From the NCBI GenBank assembly GCA_964030785.1, contig OZ034968.1, positions 49,065,230 through 49,129,229 of the forward strand: a stretch of 64,000 nt of DNA, written 5' to 3'. Shown piece by piece: positions 45,861 to 56,842 of this stretch. A program made the translations under genes and the position numbers. Below the pieces are notes generated by a model. That model was not told the DNA's origin. It worked only from the letters and a program-made list of their open reading frames with translations, and did not search any database. Position 1 is the first letter of the stretch, and the number at the start of each line of letters is the position of its first letter. Origin of the DNA: Siderastrea siderea. Taxonomy: Eukaryota; Cnidaria; Anthozoa; Scleractinia; Rhizangiidae.

Positions 45861-46175
45861 GAAGGCTACATACAAGAGGTTATCCCGATAACCTAAAAGA
45901 TAAGACACTTGCAGAAATAAGGTATCACATGGATGTCAGCCTTTCAAAAGAAAGCAAAAACGTACAAGAAAATATTACTGTTCGTTACAGAATATTGCCC
46001 TTCTGTGACTAATCTTACAATTGAGAAAAAGGCATCTCATAGATTATCAACCATTCCTTAGACAAATATTTAAAGACATACTCGTAGGAGCTAAACTCTG
46101 AAGGTCAAAGATAAACATCTCGACCAATAGGAGTTGCGTTTGGCCTGTCAACATTGGCAGATTGGCAGACTCTAA
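45861..46175 (+). pseudogene. Degenerate retroelement coding fragment, direct copy of 48147-48465
   Basis: The plus-strand frame reads LHTRGYPDNLKDKTLAEIRY. It resembles a block found between the RT and the C-terminal nuclease region of cnidarian Penelope-type or related retroelement proteins. The reading fails after about 50 codons. The block 45943-46115 is the source, or a sibling, of the segment inside the 38.6 kb element. Confidence 0.45.
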
Positions 46176-46969
46176 AATTATTTAAGAAGATGGATACCTT
46201 AGCAATAGCCCATCAGTGCTTTTAGACCTAACTAACAGTGGTCCTGCTGAGGAAGAATTACTAGCAGAAGATGACAAGAACAATCTACCCTGTACGCAGA
46301 TAGAAAGAAGTGATCCAACCGAAAGGCGCCAAAATGACAAACCGCCGATGACACTAGAAGGCGCCAAAATGAATCCCCACAAACCACCAATAAAATATCA
46401 TCTCCACCACCCACGTGAAACGTACGAGCAGATGCCCGGCATGGAAGAAGGCACGTTAAGACACAGAAGAGACAGAAGAGAACATTAGAAACAAAATCGA
46501 AAAATCTGAACAGTCCCTAACCAGACTCTCAGAACTGTGACTTGTAAAAAAAACACTAATCCAAAAACTTTCCATTTCATTGCAAGGGCAAACATTACTG
46601 CAGATGAAGGTTTCATATACAAACTCAAATCGATTAGAAAGGACGCAGAGCATGTATACTTGTAAACTGTTAGGCTCACTAATTAAGTTTCACTACTGGC
46701 GGATTGAAAGAAACACAATCAAACTTAGAAAACTAGATTGAGCATGAGAAACGAAAAAGCACTCATGTACATGTAAGAGATGGTGGCAAAGATAAGGCAC
46801 AGGCTATGTCTAGCAATGCAAATCACGTAAAATTTCATGAGTATAAGACGTACAGGACTATCAAGATTTAAAAAAGACTCAATCCTTAAAACCTACATAA
46901 GCCTTCCAATACATGCATTTCACTTCTTGCTTCCCTCAAGGGGTCAAGAAAGGCTTTGTCAAAGGAGAA
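46176..46969. other. Unassigned spacer
   Basis: A plus-strand frame at 46216-46488 (acidic, Pro-rich) has no recognised domain. Nothing else is supported. Confidence 0.3.
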
Positions 46970-48077
46970 GCCTAGTCTCCTTTGCAGCCATTCGGGTCGA
47001 AGTCACGCAATGCTCCCTGTCCCCACGTGGCTGCTTCAAACCGACATACATTAATCCTTTCAAACTGTTAGCGATATTTTGACTTGGACCAATCAGCACC
47101 TTGCTATTGTATACACTGCACCAATCACAGAATAGCTTGGCGACTTGATGTTTTCTTTCGCGGTAAAAACCCTTACCAGCTTGTGACGTATTATGGAAGA
47201 AAGTACAAAGAAAATCGCGGAAAGTACTAAGTGTTATATTTGTTCATCCATTTCTCTAGTAAGTAAAATGAAGCAATGAAGACACAAGTAGTAGAATAAG
47301 TAAGTAGACTAAGCAATGAAGACACAACAACACAGAGGTGGCCTTGTTGTTTTTCTATATGGTCGATGACTAAAAGCAAAGCTTGAAATATCAGAGATTT
47401 TCCTAAGCCAGTCGGCAAATTACAGCATGCTCCATCACACATGAACAGGATTTTTGAAAATTTGAATGGAGTCGTCAAGTTTACGCGTCGGCCTGTTTTT
47501 GTAATTCTTCCCGACATTCAAAATTCCCGTGAGAATTTTACCACATTTACAGAAACAAAGAGCTACAAAATATCATTTTATTGGAAATTTTACATAATTA
47601 TCCAAACAACATTAGGTTTTTCATACGTGTAGCGCTGTTAACTCATGACTTTCAAAGTGTTTCCCCGAGAGATCTTCAATGTTTCATTCAAATCTCCTAC
47701 GTTACAAAGAAACATTCAAATGTTCATTTCAATCTTGTGGATTGCTGGTCATGCGTGACAGAACATTACTGTAATGAAAATAACCTTTCTCCCTTCAATT
47801 ACCTTTGCTATTGCTAACTTCTGATGCGAATTTTAAAGCTGGTGTACTGAATTTTTTGGCTACAAGATTGAACGACAGCCTTCACGATCTGCCATTTGCT
47901 ACTCAAAGAACTCAGTCACTTAGGCAGACATTTTTGGCACGAACCTGCGCAAGAAAATGAAAGCCACACTGTGATTGGTTAATTCTGAGAAAGGAATGTA
48001 TGTTGGTTTGAAGCAGCCACGTCGGGGTGGGGAGCGTTGCGTGACTTCGGCCCGAGCGGCTGCGAAGGAGACTAGGC
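46970..48077. mobile_element. 1.1 kb TIR element carrying a helicase fragment
   Basis: The left end GCCTAGTCTCCTTTGCAGCC and right end GGCTGCGAAGGAGACTAGGC are inverted. The similarity continues for about 100 bp: GAAGTCACGCAA, ACGTGGCTGCTTCAAACC, ACATACATT. Inside, on the minus strand, is an ATP-binding helicase fragment. No transposase is visible. Confidence 0.7.
47227..47517 (-). pseudogene. RecQ-like helicase N-terminal fragment
   Basis: The 96-codon frame contains CCNLPTGLGKSLIFQALLLV, the Walker A region in the form typical of RecQ-family helicases (L-P-T-G-x-G-K-S-L-x-F-Q). It is preceded by a hydrophobic and basic stretch and followed by VVVSSLLSLL at the position of motif Ia. In RecQ proteins this Lys binds ATP for DNA unwinding. 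The later helicase motifs (DEAH, motif VI) are absent before the frame ends. It lies wholly inside the inverted ends of the 1.1 kb element. Confidence 0.6.
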
Positions 48078-48146
48078 AAAGCCCTGTAACCGCTAAGAAC
48101 AAACTCTTTGAAAACATTTGAGGAGAATATAAACAACTCATATAAA

Positions 48147-48465
48147 ATGAAGGCTACGTGCAAGAGGTTATCCCGATAACCTTAAATTAAGACACTCGCA
48201 GAAATAAGACATCACGAAAGGATGTCAGCCTTGCAAAAGCAAACAAATTAAAAAACGCACAAGAAAATATTACTGTTCATTACAGAATATCGCCCTTCTG
48301 TGCCTAATCTTAAAATTGAGTGACTGGCATCTCATAGAAAATCAACCATTGTTTAGACATTAATATTTAAAGACATACTCATAAGAGATAGACTCTGAAG
48401 GTCAAAGATACATCTCGACCAATAGGAGTCGCGTTTGGTCTGTCAACATTAATTAAACTATTTTG
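48147..48465 (+). pseudogene. Degenerate retroelement fragment, second copy
   Basis: Same sequence as 45861-46175 with more changes and small deletions. It shares AAGAGGTTATCCCGATAACC and TCTCGACCAATAGGAGT. The two copies flank the 1.1 kb TIR element in direct orientation. Confidence 0.6.
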
Positions 48466-48909
48466 ATTGCAAGGCTGGCACTATGGCAATAGGGCACTTT
48501 TAATCAGGCCAATATTTCCACCAGTACAACTAGTCTTCTTCAGGGCCAGTGCTAAAGTGAAGGATATAACGGCTACAAAAGTAGTTAATGGTTAACTAGT
48601 ATACAGGAAAAATATGTTTGTAACAGTGTATACAATAACAAATTTATGTGTAATAACTAAAAGGTCAAAATATGTAAAAGATATATAAAAATGTGACATT
48701 AAAGTTGCAAATGGCGCTAATAGACTGAGATATATATTGCGTATAAACAAAAAGCCAGTATAATTTCATTACACCGGTTTAAACCGTCCGGTGATAAAAT
48801 TCTACCTCTCTTTATGAGGCAAGTCTCTCTTCAGTGATTAGTTGAAATATTGGCCTGATTAAAAGTGCCCTATTGCCGTAGTGCCAGCCTTGCAATGAAA
48901 ATAGTTTAT
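48466..48909. mobile_element. Short TIR element, about 60 bp inverted ends
   Basis: AAACTATTTTGATTGCAAGG at the left and CCTTGCAATGAAAATAGTTT at the right are complementary with one mismatch. Pairing continues through GGCACTATGGCAATAGGGCA and AATCAGGCCAATATTTC. 444 bp, non-coding. Confidence 0.75.
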
Positions 48910-49461
48910 TCACACAGTGATGTCTGGTACGAGCATCTCAACAAAACGAGATCCGGTAATACAATGTGTAAGAAGTACCAGTTGAGTTTCATCTTGCGTT
49001 GTGCGGTTCCCTGCATTCAAAGTTTTTACATTAATTAAAGATTTAGAAATTATTACTTACAATTAATTTGACACGAGCGTCACCGAAGGGAGCCTTTGAT
49101 TTTTGTTCACGGCTAATTAGAGATCTACCTGGTAATATCACAATGTTTACAGCCACAACTGGAATTGCCAACCCTAGCTAGTGCTTGCGTACAATGCCAA
49201 AATCTAATGGCAATTTAAATTTCATTTTTCCATTGAAAAGAGTGAAAGTCGTATGAAAACTAGTCAAGAGAAGCTTAAAACACTCTCAGTTCATCTCTAA
49301 ATATCTATCTAATTACTCTAAGCCTATTCGGTACGCTTATTCAGCATCTGGCATTGCCGTGTTCCACGTTGTATGACTCCAATCCGTGAAGGTATTGTTG
49401 TATTTACCCAAGTAAATTGATGAACAATGGGAAACTTAAAGCATAATTTATTCAATTACAG

Positions 49462-49578
49462 AAAGTAGAGCAATTCTACCTGAATGCTGAGGGTAAACTT
49501 GCCATCACAAATGGCTACACGGCCACAAAGACACTCCTCAACAACCTGTTGATGACCTTGAAAGCCTTTCATCCCAAG
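49462..49578 (+). CDS. Orphan phase-0 exon, unknown gene
   Basis: 117 nt with a good acceptor (TTCAATTACAG) and donor (GTTAGA). It is open throughout and ends in phase 0. It starts KVEQFYLNAEGKLAITNG and ends LLMTLKAFHPK. The amino-acid composition is that of an ordinary globular protein and codon use is not biased. It lies on the strand opposite CEP83, within the large intron. I cannot name the family and see no neighbouring exon on the plus strand that must join it. It could belong to a nested gene or a captured gene piece. Confidence 0.45.
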
Positions 49579-49811
49579 GTTAGAGAATCAGAAAGACAAA
49601 TCACGTTTCTTGTTTACTTTTTGTAACTTCCCTTTTTCATTTGTAGCTCCTTATGAAAATACTTGAAAGCTGCATGCCTTACGCTTTTAGTTCCCTATTT
49701 TACAAAGTTGCCATATTTTTATATTTCAACATTTAACACATAAAAATCAGTATACAAAAAGAACAAAACATAAAACTGGATAAACTAAATAAATAAATAA
49801 TAGATATTCTG

Positions 49812-50010
49812 GGCTTGCTTTCAGATGTTGGTTCTGTTTTGCCCTCACTGTCTTTGTTGTTCAGTAGGTTATCAGGAGCAGGATGTGGTTGCATGGTAGA
49901 GAGCATCACTGATGGAGAGAGATATTGGGCAGCTCAGAGAATAACAGGGAAATTATGGAGACCAGGATTGATGGGGTTTAGGAAAAGTAATCTAGCATTT
50001 GAAAAGACAA
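49812..50010 (+). repeat. Dispersed repeat, inverted partner at 59405-59635
   Basis: Shares CTGTCTTTGTTGTTCAGT, GGATGTGGTTGCATG and GTTTAG(A/G)AAAAGTA with the minus strand of 59405-59635. Short open frames in both are similar (e.g. GCGCM), but no domain is recognised. Confidence 0.55.
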
Positions 50011-50391
50011 ATTCTGGAAAAATTGTTTATTTTCCGATCATAATAGAATTAATTGTGATCGTCCGGGTGAGTGTGGTCCTGAGAAGGACTGTTTGAGGTG
50101 ACATTGACTGACGTTTCGTCAACCTGAGCGGAAGTCATCATCAGAGTCAAGTGAACTGTGAATCGTCAATAGATGTTATAAGTCTCTGGTCATTGTCCTG
50201 ATTGGTAGACAATCTCGTGATGTTATTGGTTGTCTGTCAGTTACGCCACGATGTTATTGGCTGTGAAGACTGTTAAACGTGATTGGTGCGTTTCGATCTG
50301 TCTTTTGTTAGTCAAATGTCCATTGATCTATTGTTAGTCAAATAAGTCGGTTTGTCTATTATTTGTCTGTCTTGTTATTGTCGGCAATCAG

Positions 50392-50720
50392 TCATTTGTA
50401 AGGTGCAGGTAGCTGTTGGCAACGGTTCAGTGGTGTTTGTTCTAAGTTAGTAAACCAGCTTACCAGAGTGATTCGTTGATAGTAGTCCGTATTGTAGGTA
50501 ACGCATTCAGCAGAGTCCCAGTTGATTCTGTGGTTTGTTTTTAAATGGTGCTCAGCAATGTGATTGTTGATAACACCATTTCTAGTCACTCATTTGTGTT
50601 CAGTCAGTTGGACATTCAAATTTCTGCCAATTTCACCAATATAAGTGGCCTGGCAGTCGCAGCATTTGATTTTATAAACTGCTCCCTGTCTGTCACTTGG
50701 TTCATCTTTGTCTTTAACGT
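50392..50720 (-). pseudogene. GIY-YIG domain of Penelope-like element
   Basis: The frame reads VYKIKCCDCQATYIGEIGRN, then NGVINNHIAEHHLKTNHRIN and the C-terminal block of the element protein. There is a stop within the His-rich segment, near 50590. It is the endonuclease part downstream of the RT remnant at 51.1-52.0 kb. Confidence 0.7.
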
Positions 50721-51107
50721 TCTTCAGTAGCTGTCGTAAAGTAGTGATAGGTTTGTGAGCAACGCGGATGTTGTAAGGTTGTAGGATTCGTGCGATAGTT
50801 TCAGAAGTCCCTTTGATGTAAGGTATGGTTGCAGTAGTGACAGGTGTTGCGTTCGTGTTCGTAGTGTTCGGTTCGGAGTTTCTGTACGTGTTGTGTCTAA
50901 TAAAGTCCCGGTTGTAATTGTTCTTGTTGAAAATGTTGTCTAAGTACTTGATTTCATCCGTTAAGCTGTCGGGTGAGTCACAAACTAGTTGCGTGTGTCT
51001 TGTCAGGGTCCCTATAGTCGTAGCTTTGTGAGAAGTTGGGTTGTAAGATGATTGGTCGAGTAGTTTTCTGTAAATTGTCGTCCATAGTTCGTTATTGTCG
51101 CGGGTAA

Positions 51108-51960
51108 CTAAGCAGTCCAGAAAAGGTATTTTACCATTTTCCTCGATCTCCTTAGTAAACTGTATGTCGGCATTTTGTCCGTTGAGGTGTTCGTGAAAAT
51201 TGTCATTTTCACCTTTGTGTACGGCTGTAAAGGTATCGTCAGTGTAACGTAGCCGGAGTGGTAGTGTTCATTTGTAAGTTGCGAGGGCTCGTTCCTCGAT
51301 ATTTTGCATAACGATTTCTGCAACAACAACGGAAACTGGCGAGCCCATAGCTGTTCCGTGCAACTGTTTGTAGTGCTTGTCATTGTACTGAAAATACATA
51401 GAAGTAAGACAAAGGTTCAGTAAGTCCATTAAGTCGTCTGTAGGTAGCGGTAGTTCAATAGTAAGAGTTTTTAATGGCGGTCTCAGTGCAGTCTAGAGCC
51501 AGTTGAAGTGGAATACTGGTGAACAGTGATTTCACATCAAAAGAAACTAGTTTGTAGTTGTCAAGTACTTGCACTGTCTTGATTGCGTCGATAAAGTTCT
51601 CAGTCAACTGTAGTTTGTGTCGTGATTCCTCGGTCAAAGGTTTCAGTACGATAGTCAAGCATTTGGACAGTTGGTAAGTCTGGGACCCACAGAATGAGAC
51701 TATGGGTCGCATGCATGGGTATGTTAGGTTTGTTTCGGTAGTCCGTAGAGTTTTGGTGGTTGTGGTACACGGCACCTCAGTCTGTTGTAGCACTGAATGT
51801 CAATAGCGTCAGTTTTCTTGAGGTCAAGTAGTTTGCCGGCAAGTTTGCGTTGAAGTGCTGGTGTCGGGTCTCGTTTAAGTACTTGGTAGGTCTGTTTGTT
51901 GTTAACAAGTGCGTCCATTTTGTTGTAATAGTCTGTCTTGTCCATATATAACAACAGTCA
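51108..51960 (-). pseudogene. Reverse transcriptase part of Penelope-like element
   Basis: Frames 51724-51954, 51455-51793 and 51108-51383 carry successive RT pieces. These are MDKTDYYNKMDALVNNKQTY, PQPPKLYGLPK, MRPIVSFCGSQTYQLSK and LVSFDVKSLFTSIPLQLALD (first catalytic Asp). At least three frameshifts separate them. The Asp-Asp box is not cleanly readable. Confidence 0.75.
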
Positions 51961-52295
51961 CTCGTCCTTTGTCAGCGGGAGTATGACAATGTTTTCGTCG
52001 GTTTTCAGTCGTTTCAGTGCTTAATTGTCATTTGTCTTTAGTCCGGTTACTGTCAGGTAGAGAGGCTTTTGAACTATTGAACTACTGCTACCTACAGACG
52101 ACTTAATGGACTTACTGAACCTTTGTCTTACTTTGACGTATTTTCAGTACAACGCCAAACACTACAAACAGTTGCACGGAACAGCTATGGGCTCACCAGT
52201 TTCTGTTGTTGTTGCAGAAATTGTTTACAGCCGTAGACAAAGACGAAATCAACGACTTTCATGAACACCTCAACGGACAAAACGCCGGCGTCACA

Positions 52296-52807
52296 GCGGA
52301 TTTGGACCCCCCGGTCCAAATCTACTAGCAGATATGGACCCCCTCTCGTGGATTTGGATCCCCCTGAAAACAAGCGTTCTATTGAGTAAAATTGGCAAGA
52401 TTGTTTTTGGAGCTGTTAAAGAGGCAAAATAAAAGTATTGAGGCAGTTTTTTCTTTTCAAATAATCTTCAGTACTTAGGGTAAAAGAGAACCTACAACGC
52501 TAGTTTGTATGGATAAATTTTAAAAACTAAACTTTCTTGATGATAACTTACAATGTTTTCTATCTTAACTGACTTAAAGCGAGTTTACTGATCTCAAGTT
52601 TAAAAAAACATGACTTACAATACTTTCCACTATAACTGAATTAAAGCAAGTTTTAAAATAGCTATATTTACATGACCAAATGAGAAAATGGTATTATGTT
52701 AATGAATAAGAAACTCCAGTTAACAACAACGAATTTTAAGAACTTGCATTCTTAAAAAATCTATTATATTAAATTTTGAAACTTGAAGTCCTACACCACT
52801 ACAGTTC
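52296..52807. other. Spacer with a short GATTTGGACCC repeat
   Basis: GGATTTGGACCCCC recurs three times, in both orientations, at 52298-52375. The rest is AT-rich and featureless. Confidence 0.4.
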
Positions 52808-53227
52808 TTACATTTTTCGAAGCCGTTCTGATGGTGGTCTACAGACTTTACAAAGCCATTCACCTTCTGGCTCCTCAATCAGTTCCACGCAGCCCATGTG
52901 ATACCATTCAAGGCACAAGTCACATTCGACCATGTTATCGTAGCATTCTGGCATGCTACATGAACAAAACAAGTCAATGTCACAATTAACTCTTTGGCTT
53001 TTACGTGAAGTTTTTTGCAGACGGTCCTGACAGGGAAAAGGTTCAAAACTTTCGTTTTCTAAACAACGAATCAAATGCTGGCGCATTCCACTCTGGCAAT
53101 AAGCAATTTCGGACAGGTCATTTCCACTTGCAAGGTCACAGGCGAAGGCAAGGGCAAAGATCCCACAATCGACTCCTCCCTGCTGGATCTGTGCTGGAGG
53201 CAGTTCTACTGCAAGTTTCTTGTCCAT
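52808..53227 (-). pseudogene. Ulp1 protease C-terminal fragment fused to a PHD finger
   Basis: 139 codons. The first third has the end of an Ulp1/C48 catalytic domain: the Gln-containing QIQQGG and the catalytic Cys in VDCGIFALAFACDLASG. The His and Asp part is missing upstream, where a Penelope-like insertion begins. The last third is a PHD finger: C-S-C, PECYDNMVECDLC, EWYHMGCVEL and WLCKVC give the C4-H-C3 pattern. PHD fingers usually read histone tails, and Ulp1 domains cleave SUMO-like modifiers. The pairing suggests a chromatin or SUMO role of the parent gene, which is inference. It is related to the gene remnant at 0.8-2.5 kb in the shared RQHLIRCL / RPHLLHCL block. Confidence 0.75.
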
Positions 53228-53384
53228 AAGTAGGGACTTGTACTGAACCTTGAAGACCCTTAAGTCTGACTTTGCTTTTTTTCATGAAAATGAACAAGAG
53301 AAATCACTTTTCCTAGTGCCTGTATGTAAGCACACTTTTTGAGAAATTAACTGACCTAATTTTTTAACAATTATAACCGGGACT

Positions 53385-54285
53385 TTATTAGACACAACAC
53401 TTACAGAAACTCCGAACCGCATGCTACACACACCAATGTGACACGTGTCACTACTGCAACCATACCTTACATCAAAGGGACTTCTGAAACTATCGCACGA
53501 ATCCTACAACCCTACAACATCCTTGTTGCTCACAAACCTATCACTACTTTACGACAGTTACTGAAGAACGTTAAAGACAAAGACAAACCGAGCGACAGAC
53601 AGGGAGCAGTTTATAAAATCAAATGCTGCGACTGCCAGGCCACTTATATTGGCGAGACCGGCAGAAATTTGAATGTCTGACTGACTGAACACAACAAGCG
53701 ACTAGAAATGGTGCTATCAACAATCACATTGCTGAGCACCACTTAAAAACAAACCACAGAATCGACTGGGACTCTGCTGAATGCGTTACCTACAGTACGG
53801 ACTACTATCAACGAATCACTCTGGAAAGCCGGTTTACTAACTTAGAACAAACACCACTGAACCGTTGCCAACAGCTACCTACACCTTACAAATGACTGAT
53901 TGCCGACAATAACAAGGCAGACAAACAATAGACAAACCGACTTATTTGACTAACAACAGATCAACGGACATTTGACTAACAAAAGACGGATCGAAACGCA
54001 CCAATCACGTTGAACTGTCTTCACAGCCAATAACATCGCAGCTTAACTGACAGACGGCCAAAAACATCACAAGATCGTCGACCAATCAGGACAACGACCA
54101 GAGACTTATAAAATCTATTAACAATTCACAGTTCACTTGGCTCTGATGATGACTTCCACTCAGGTTGTCGAAACGTCAGTCAGTGTCACCTCAAACAGTC
54201 CTTAGCTTCTCAGGACTACACTCACCCGGACGATCAAAATTTACCGAATTATGATATACATATGACTCCTGGGTTCAAACCATTT
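53385..54285 (+). mobile_element. Penelope-like element 3' fragment
   Basis: The plus-strand frame 53438-53680 reads TSETIARILQPYNILVAHKP and then the GIY-YIG core AVYKIKCCDCQATYIGETGR before a stop. The 3' untranslated part runs to ACTCACCCGGACGATC (about 54232). A further block (ATTTACCGAATTATGATAT, GACTCCTGGGTTCAAACC) is shared with the copy at 38.6 kb. Confidence 0.75.
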
Positions 54286-54444
54286 ACAATAATAGAATGA
54301 ATGCAGAAGAATATTTACAGTGTTGAAGAGAAGCAGATGCTGGGGTCATTTTTGCATGTACAAATATTATTGTTTGAGATGATCAAAAACCTGAGCTTGA
54401 CAAACAATTATACTTTCTGTCAGAAATCATGCCAACATTAAGCT

Positions 54445-54842
54445 AGCCCCGGCTAAATGATCAAATATTTTCATCCAGCATCGTGTTTGTCGTGCTAAAC
54501 GTTTGGTTTTCTAAGCAGGCAAACAATGTTTGACCAAGCAAGGGACAAAGTGAGTCTCCATAACAATTTTTGCGTATTACCACTGCAAAAATGCATCAAT
54601 GTCACCCAAATTCCGTTTCTGATTGGTTGCTTTTTCCCGTCTGTGCAAGTTTTGTTGAAATAGGTGGCTAAACGATCAAACATTTGCTAGTATGTCAAAA
54701 TGTTCAGTGACAATGTTTGATCTAAGTCAAACACGAAAAACCATTTAAATGCAAAGTTGAGAGAGGCAGCTAAACAGTTACTGTAAAACATGTTCATCTA
54801 ACACGATGTTGGATGAAAATGTCTGACTGTGTAGCCGGGGCT
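54445..54842. mobile_element. MITE with AGCCCCGGCTA ends
   Basis: AGCCCCGGCTAAATGATC at the left and GTGTAGCCGGGGCT at the right are inverted. Similarity runs about 48 bp inward (TTTTCATCCA, CATCGTGTT). 398 bp, non-coding. Flanking bases (TTAAGCT / TTATGCCT) could be a decayed 8 bp target duplication, as made by hAT-type transposases. Confidence 0.65.
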
Positions 54843-56570
54843 TTATGCCTATGTAAACATTCTACTAATAGAATTATGAGAATCAATTGTGAGAATTATG
54901 AGAAAATCCACGAATTAGATCGTTTTAGGAAATTTTCTAACTGAAAAGTTATAGGCAACAGAAAACACTGAGATTTTTGCAGCTAACTGACAAGGATTTC
55001 AAGAGTCTGTCTCGGTGATCATCAGAGAATGAACATCATTGGAGAGTTCAGAATTATGTTACACCGGTACCATCAGATCAACGTCATAACCCTGAAGCAA
55101 GCTGCCTGTATTCAACTGTGTACTAGACTAAACTAAACTGACATGAACTAACAGAAACAAAAACACTTATTAATAAATAATTGTGATTCTGAAAAGCTCA
55201 ATCACGTACGGGAACAAGTTATTAATTAAAATGACTCTTCTGGCAAATGAAGCAAGGAAAATGTATTAAATTCATGGAAAATCGTAGCGGGCTGATAATT
55301 CAGAGCAACATAATTATATGACAGCTCAAAATAAACCGAGTCTCAAAGTGAAAGTTGTAAATACAGTCCCCCCACTCTGTAAGATGTGGATAATTGACAC
55401 GTGGCTCATGAACTTTCATCAAAGGGGGAATGTCAAGTGCCTCCATCTATAAATTAGCTTCTCAAATCTTGCCCTGTGAACTTTTTGTAAACAAAGAACC
55501 AAACCTTGATGAAATAGATGGGTAATTACCTGGATTGCTTTCCACCACAACTGAGAAAGGGAAACAAACACCAACAAACCTTTTCTCGTTGCCCTACCTT
55601 TCTTCTTTAGGTACCTTGGTATCTTTTCTTATAACTTTTCTTGCCTTTTTACAGTAAGTCAACTTAGTTGAGAGGTCGTTATTTGTGTGCAGTTGTTGTT
55701 TTCAGAGGGTTGCAACTTTCAGAATTTACTTTTGGAGGAACGCTGCCTTCGGTGGGTAGTTACTCATGGAAATGCAGTACAATATTTACCGTAATAGCTC
55801 TTAAAGTTAACACTTCAAATTGTCAAGCACTCAATTTAGAAATTTTTGTCTGTAAGAAGGAAGTGCCTTACATTTCCTTGCTTGCGTTGAAGAAGCCATG
55901 TTAGCAGTGCACCTGTGAGTATGCACTTCACATGATGAGACAGTTGTTGGCATGGGGACATAGAAGGGGGAATGGGGTGGGCTACCAGCCAAAATTTGCA
56001 GGGAGGGCAAAGTATACAGTTGGTGGTTTCTGTTGTCTTTTGTTCTCTGCTTTTGTTCGGTGTTGTGTTGAGGGAGAGATTCTATGATGGCATCCCCAGC
56101 CCGAGCCCAAGCCCAAGCCAAACACCTGAACCCATGACTGTTGTCACCCAATACAATTCTTTCATCAGTATGTTGAAGAGAGTTGGCAAAAATAGATGGA
56201 AATTCTCTCTCCTTTTGTCCATTTTTGTGATGAAAGATTTATAATATTGACGGAAGTGTCAATAATGCAAGATTATTTTTATCTGGTGTTTGGTTTTTGT
56301 TTTGCTCGGCATATTTTGGGCTGCTGCAAAGTATGCTGTACTATGAGTACGTGTAATTGAAACTGTAAGAAGCCATATTTTTCTGAATTATAAAGATTGG
56401 TCATTGTCAGACTTCTTGAAAATTCCTCGCTTATAATTATGTATTTTGAAATGGGAGGACAAGATCAGTCACTTGCCGGATTTTAACCGTTCAGCTGTAA
56501 GAAAGTTAAGAAGTCTGTGGTAATGTCAAATGTTAAGATTCAGCCATGTCAGGGTACAGTTTCACATTTT

Positions 56571-56602
56571 TAGTTCTCAGTTGCTGTAGCAACTGAGAAC
56601 TA
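56571..56602. repeat. 14 bp perfect stem with 4 nt loop
   Basis: TAGTTCTCAGTTGC - TGTA - GCAACTGAGAACTA. Stable hairpin potential in RNA or single-stranded DNA. It stands about 250 bp upstream of the LINE insertion. Confidence 0.85.
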
Positions 56603-56842
56603 TTGGGGCTGTCCTGGCGTAAAGAGTCGTGTGGCGTGGTGTTAACCTGTGTTAACTCTTTGGCAACAAGCCCACAAAGCCATTCAAAGTAGAATCCTTC
56701 AAAGTGTATAAATAGGCAAGTTTTGACAGGCTCTTGACCAAGTTTTGCGCCGTCTCTGTGGATGAAGAATTAATCGGAGTGTTTGGATCCTCGAAAATAT
56801 CGTAGATTTTGATTTGCAAAGACAACGCAGGAAGGAATTGGA

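Larger units (their letters stand above)
50048..52295 (-). mobile_element. Penelope-like element with inverted second fragment
   Basis: Minus-strand body from about 52060 to 50048 with RT and GIY-YIG remnants. 52066-52295 is an inverted copy of part of it (51140-51480), with an internal deletion. The terminus GTGATCGTCCGGGTGAGTG at 50055 is shared with the 38.6 and 54.2 kb copies. Confidence 0.75.

Noticed and set aside
45877..45894. Hairpin AGGTTATCCCGATAACCT (also at 48165-48182) as a regulatory palindrome
   Set aside because: It sits inside a retroelement coding remnant (RGYPDNL) and is shared by the two copies through descent, so no separate role is needed.
55858..55916. Plus-strand segment GSALHFLACVEEAMLAVH before GTGAGTATG
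   Set aside because: Weak acceptor and inside a probable repeat unit; no second line of evidence.
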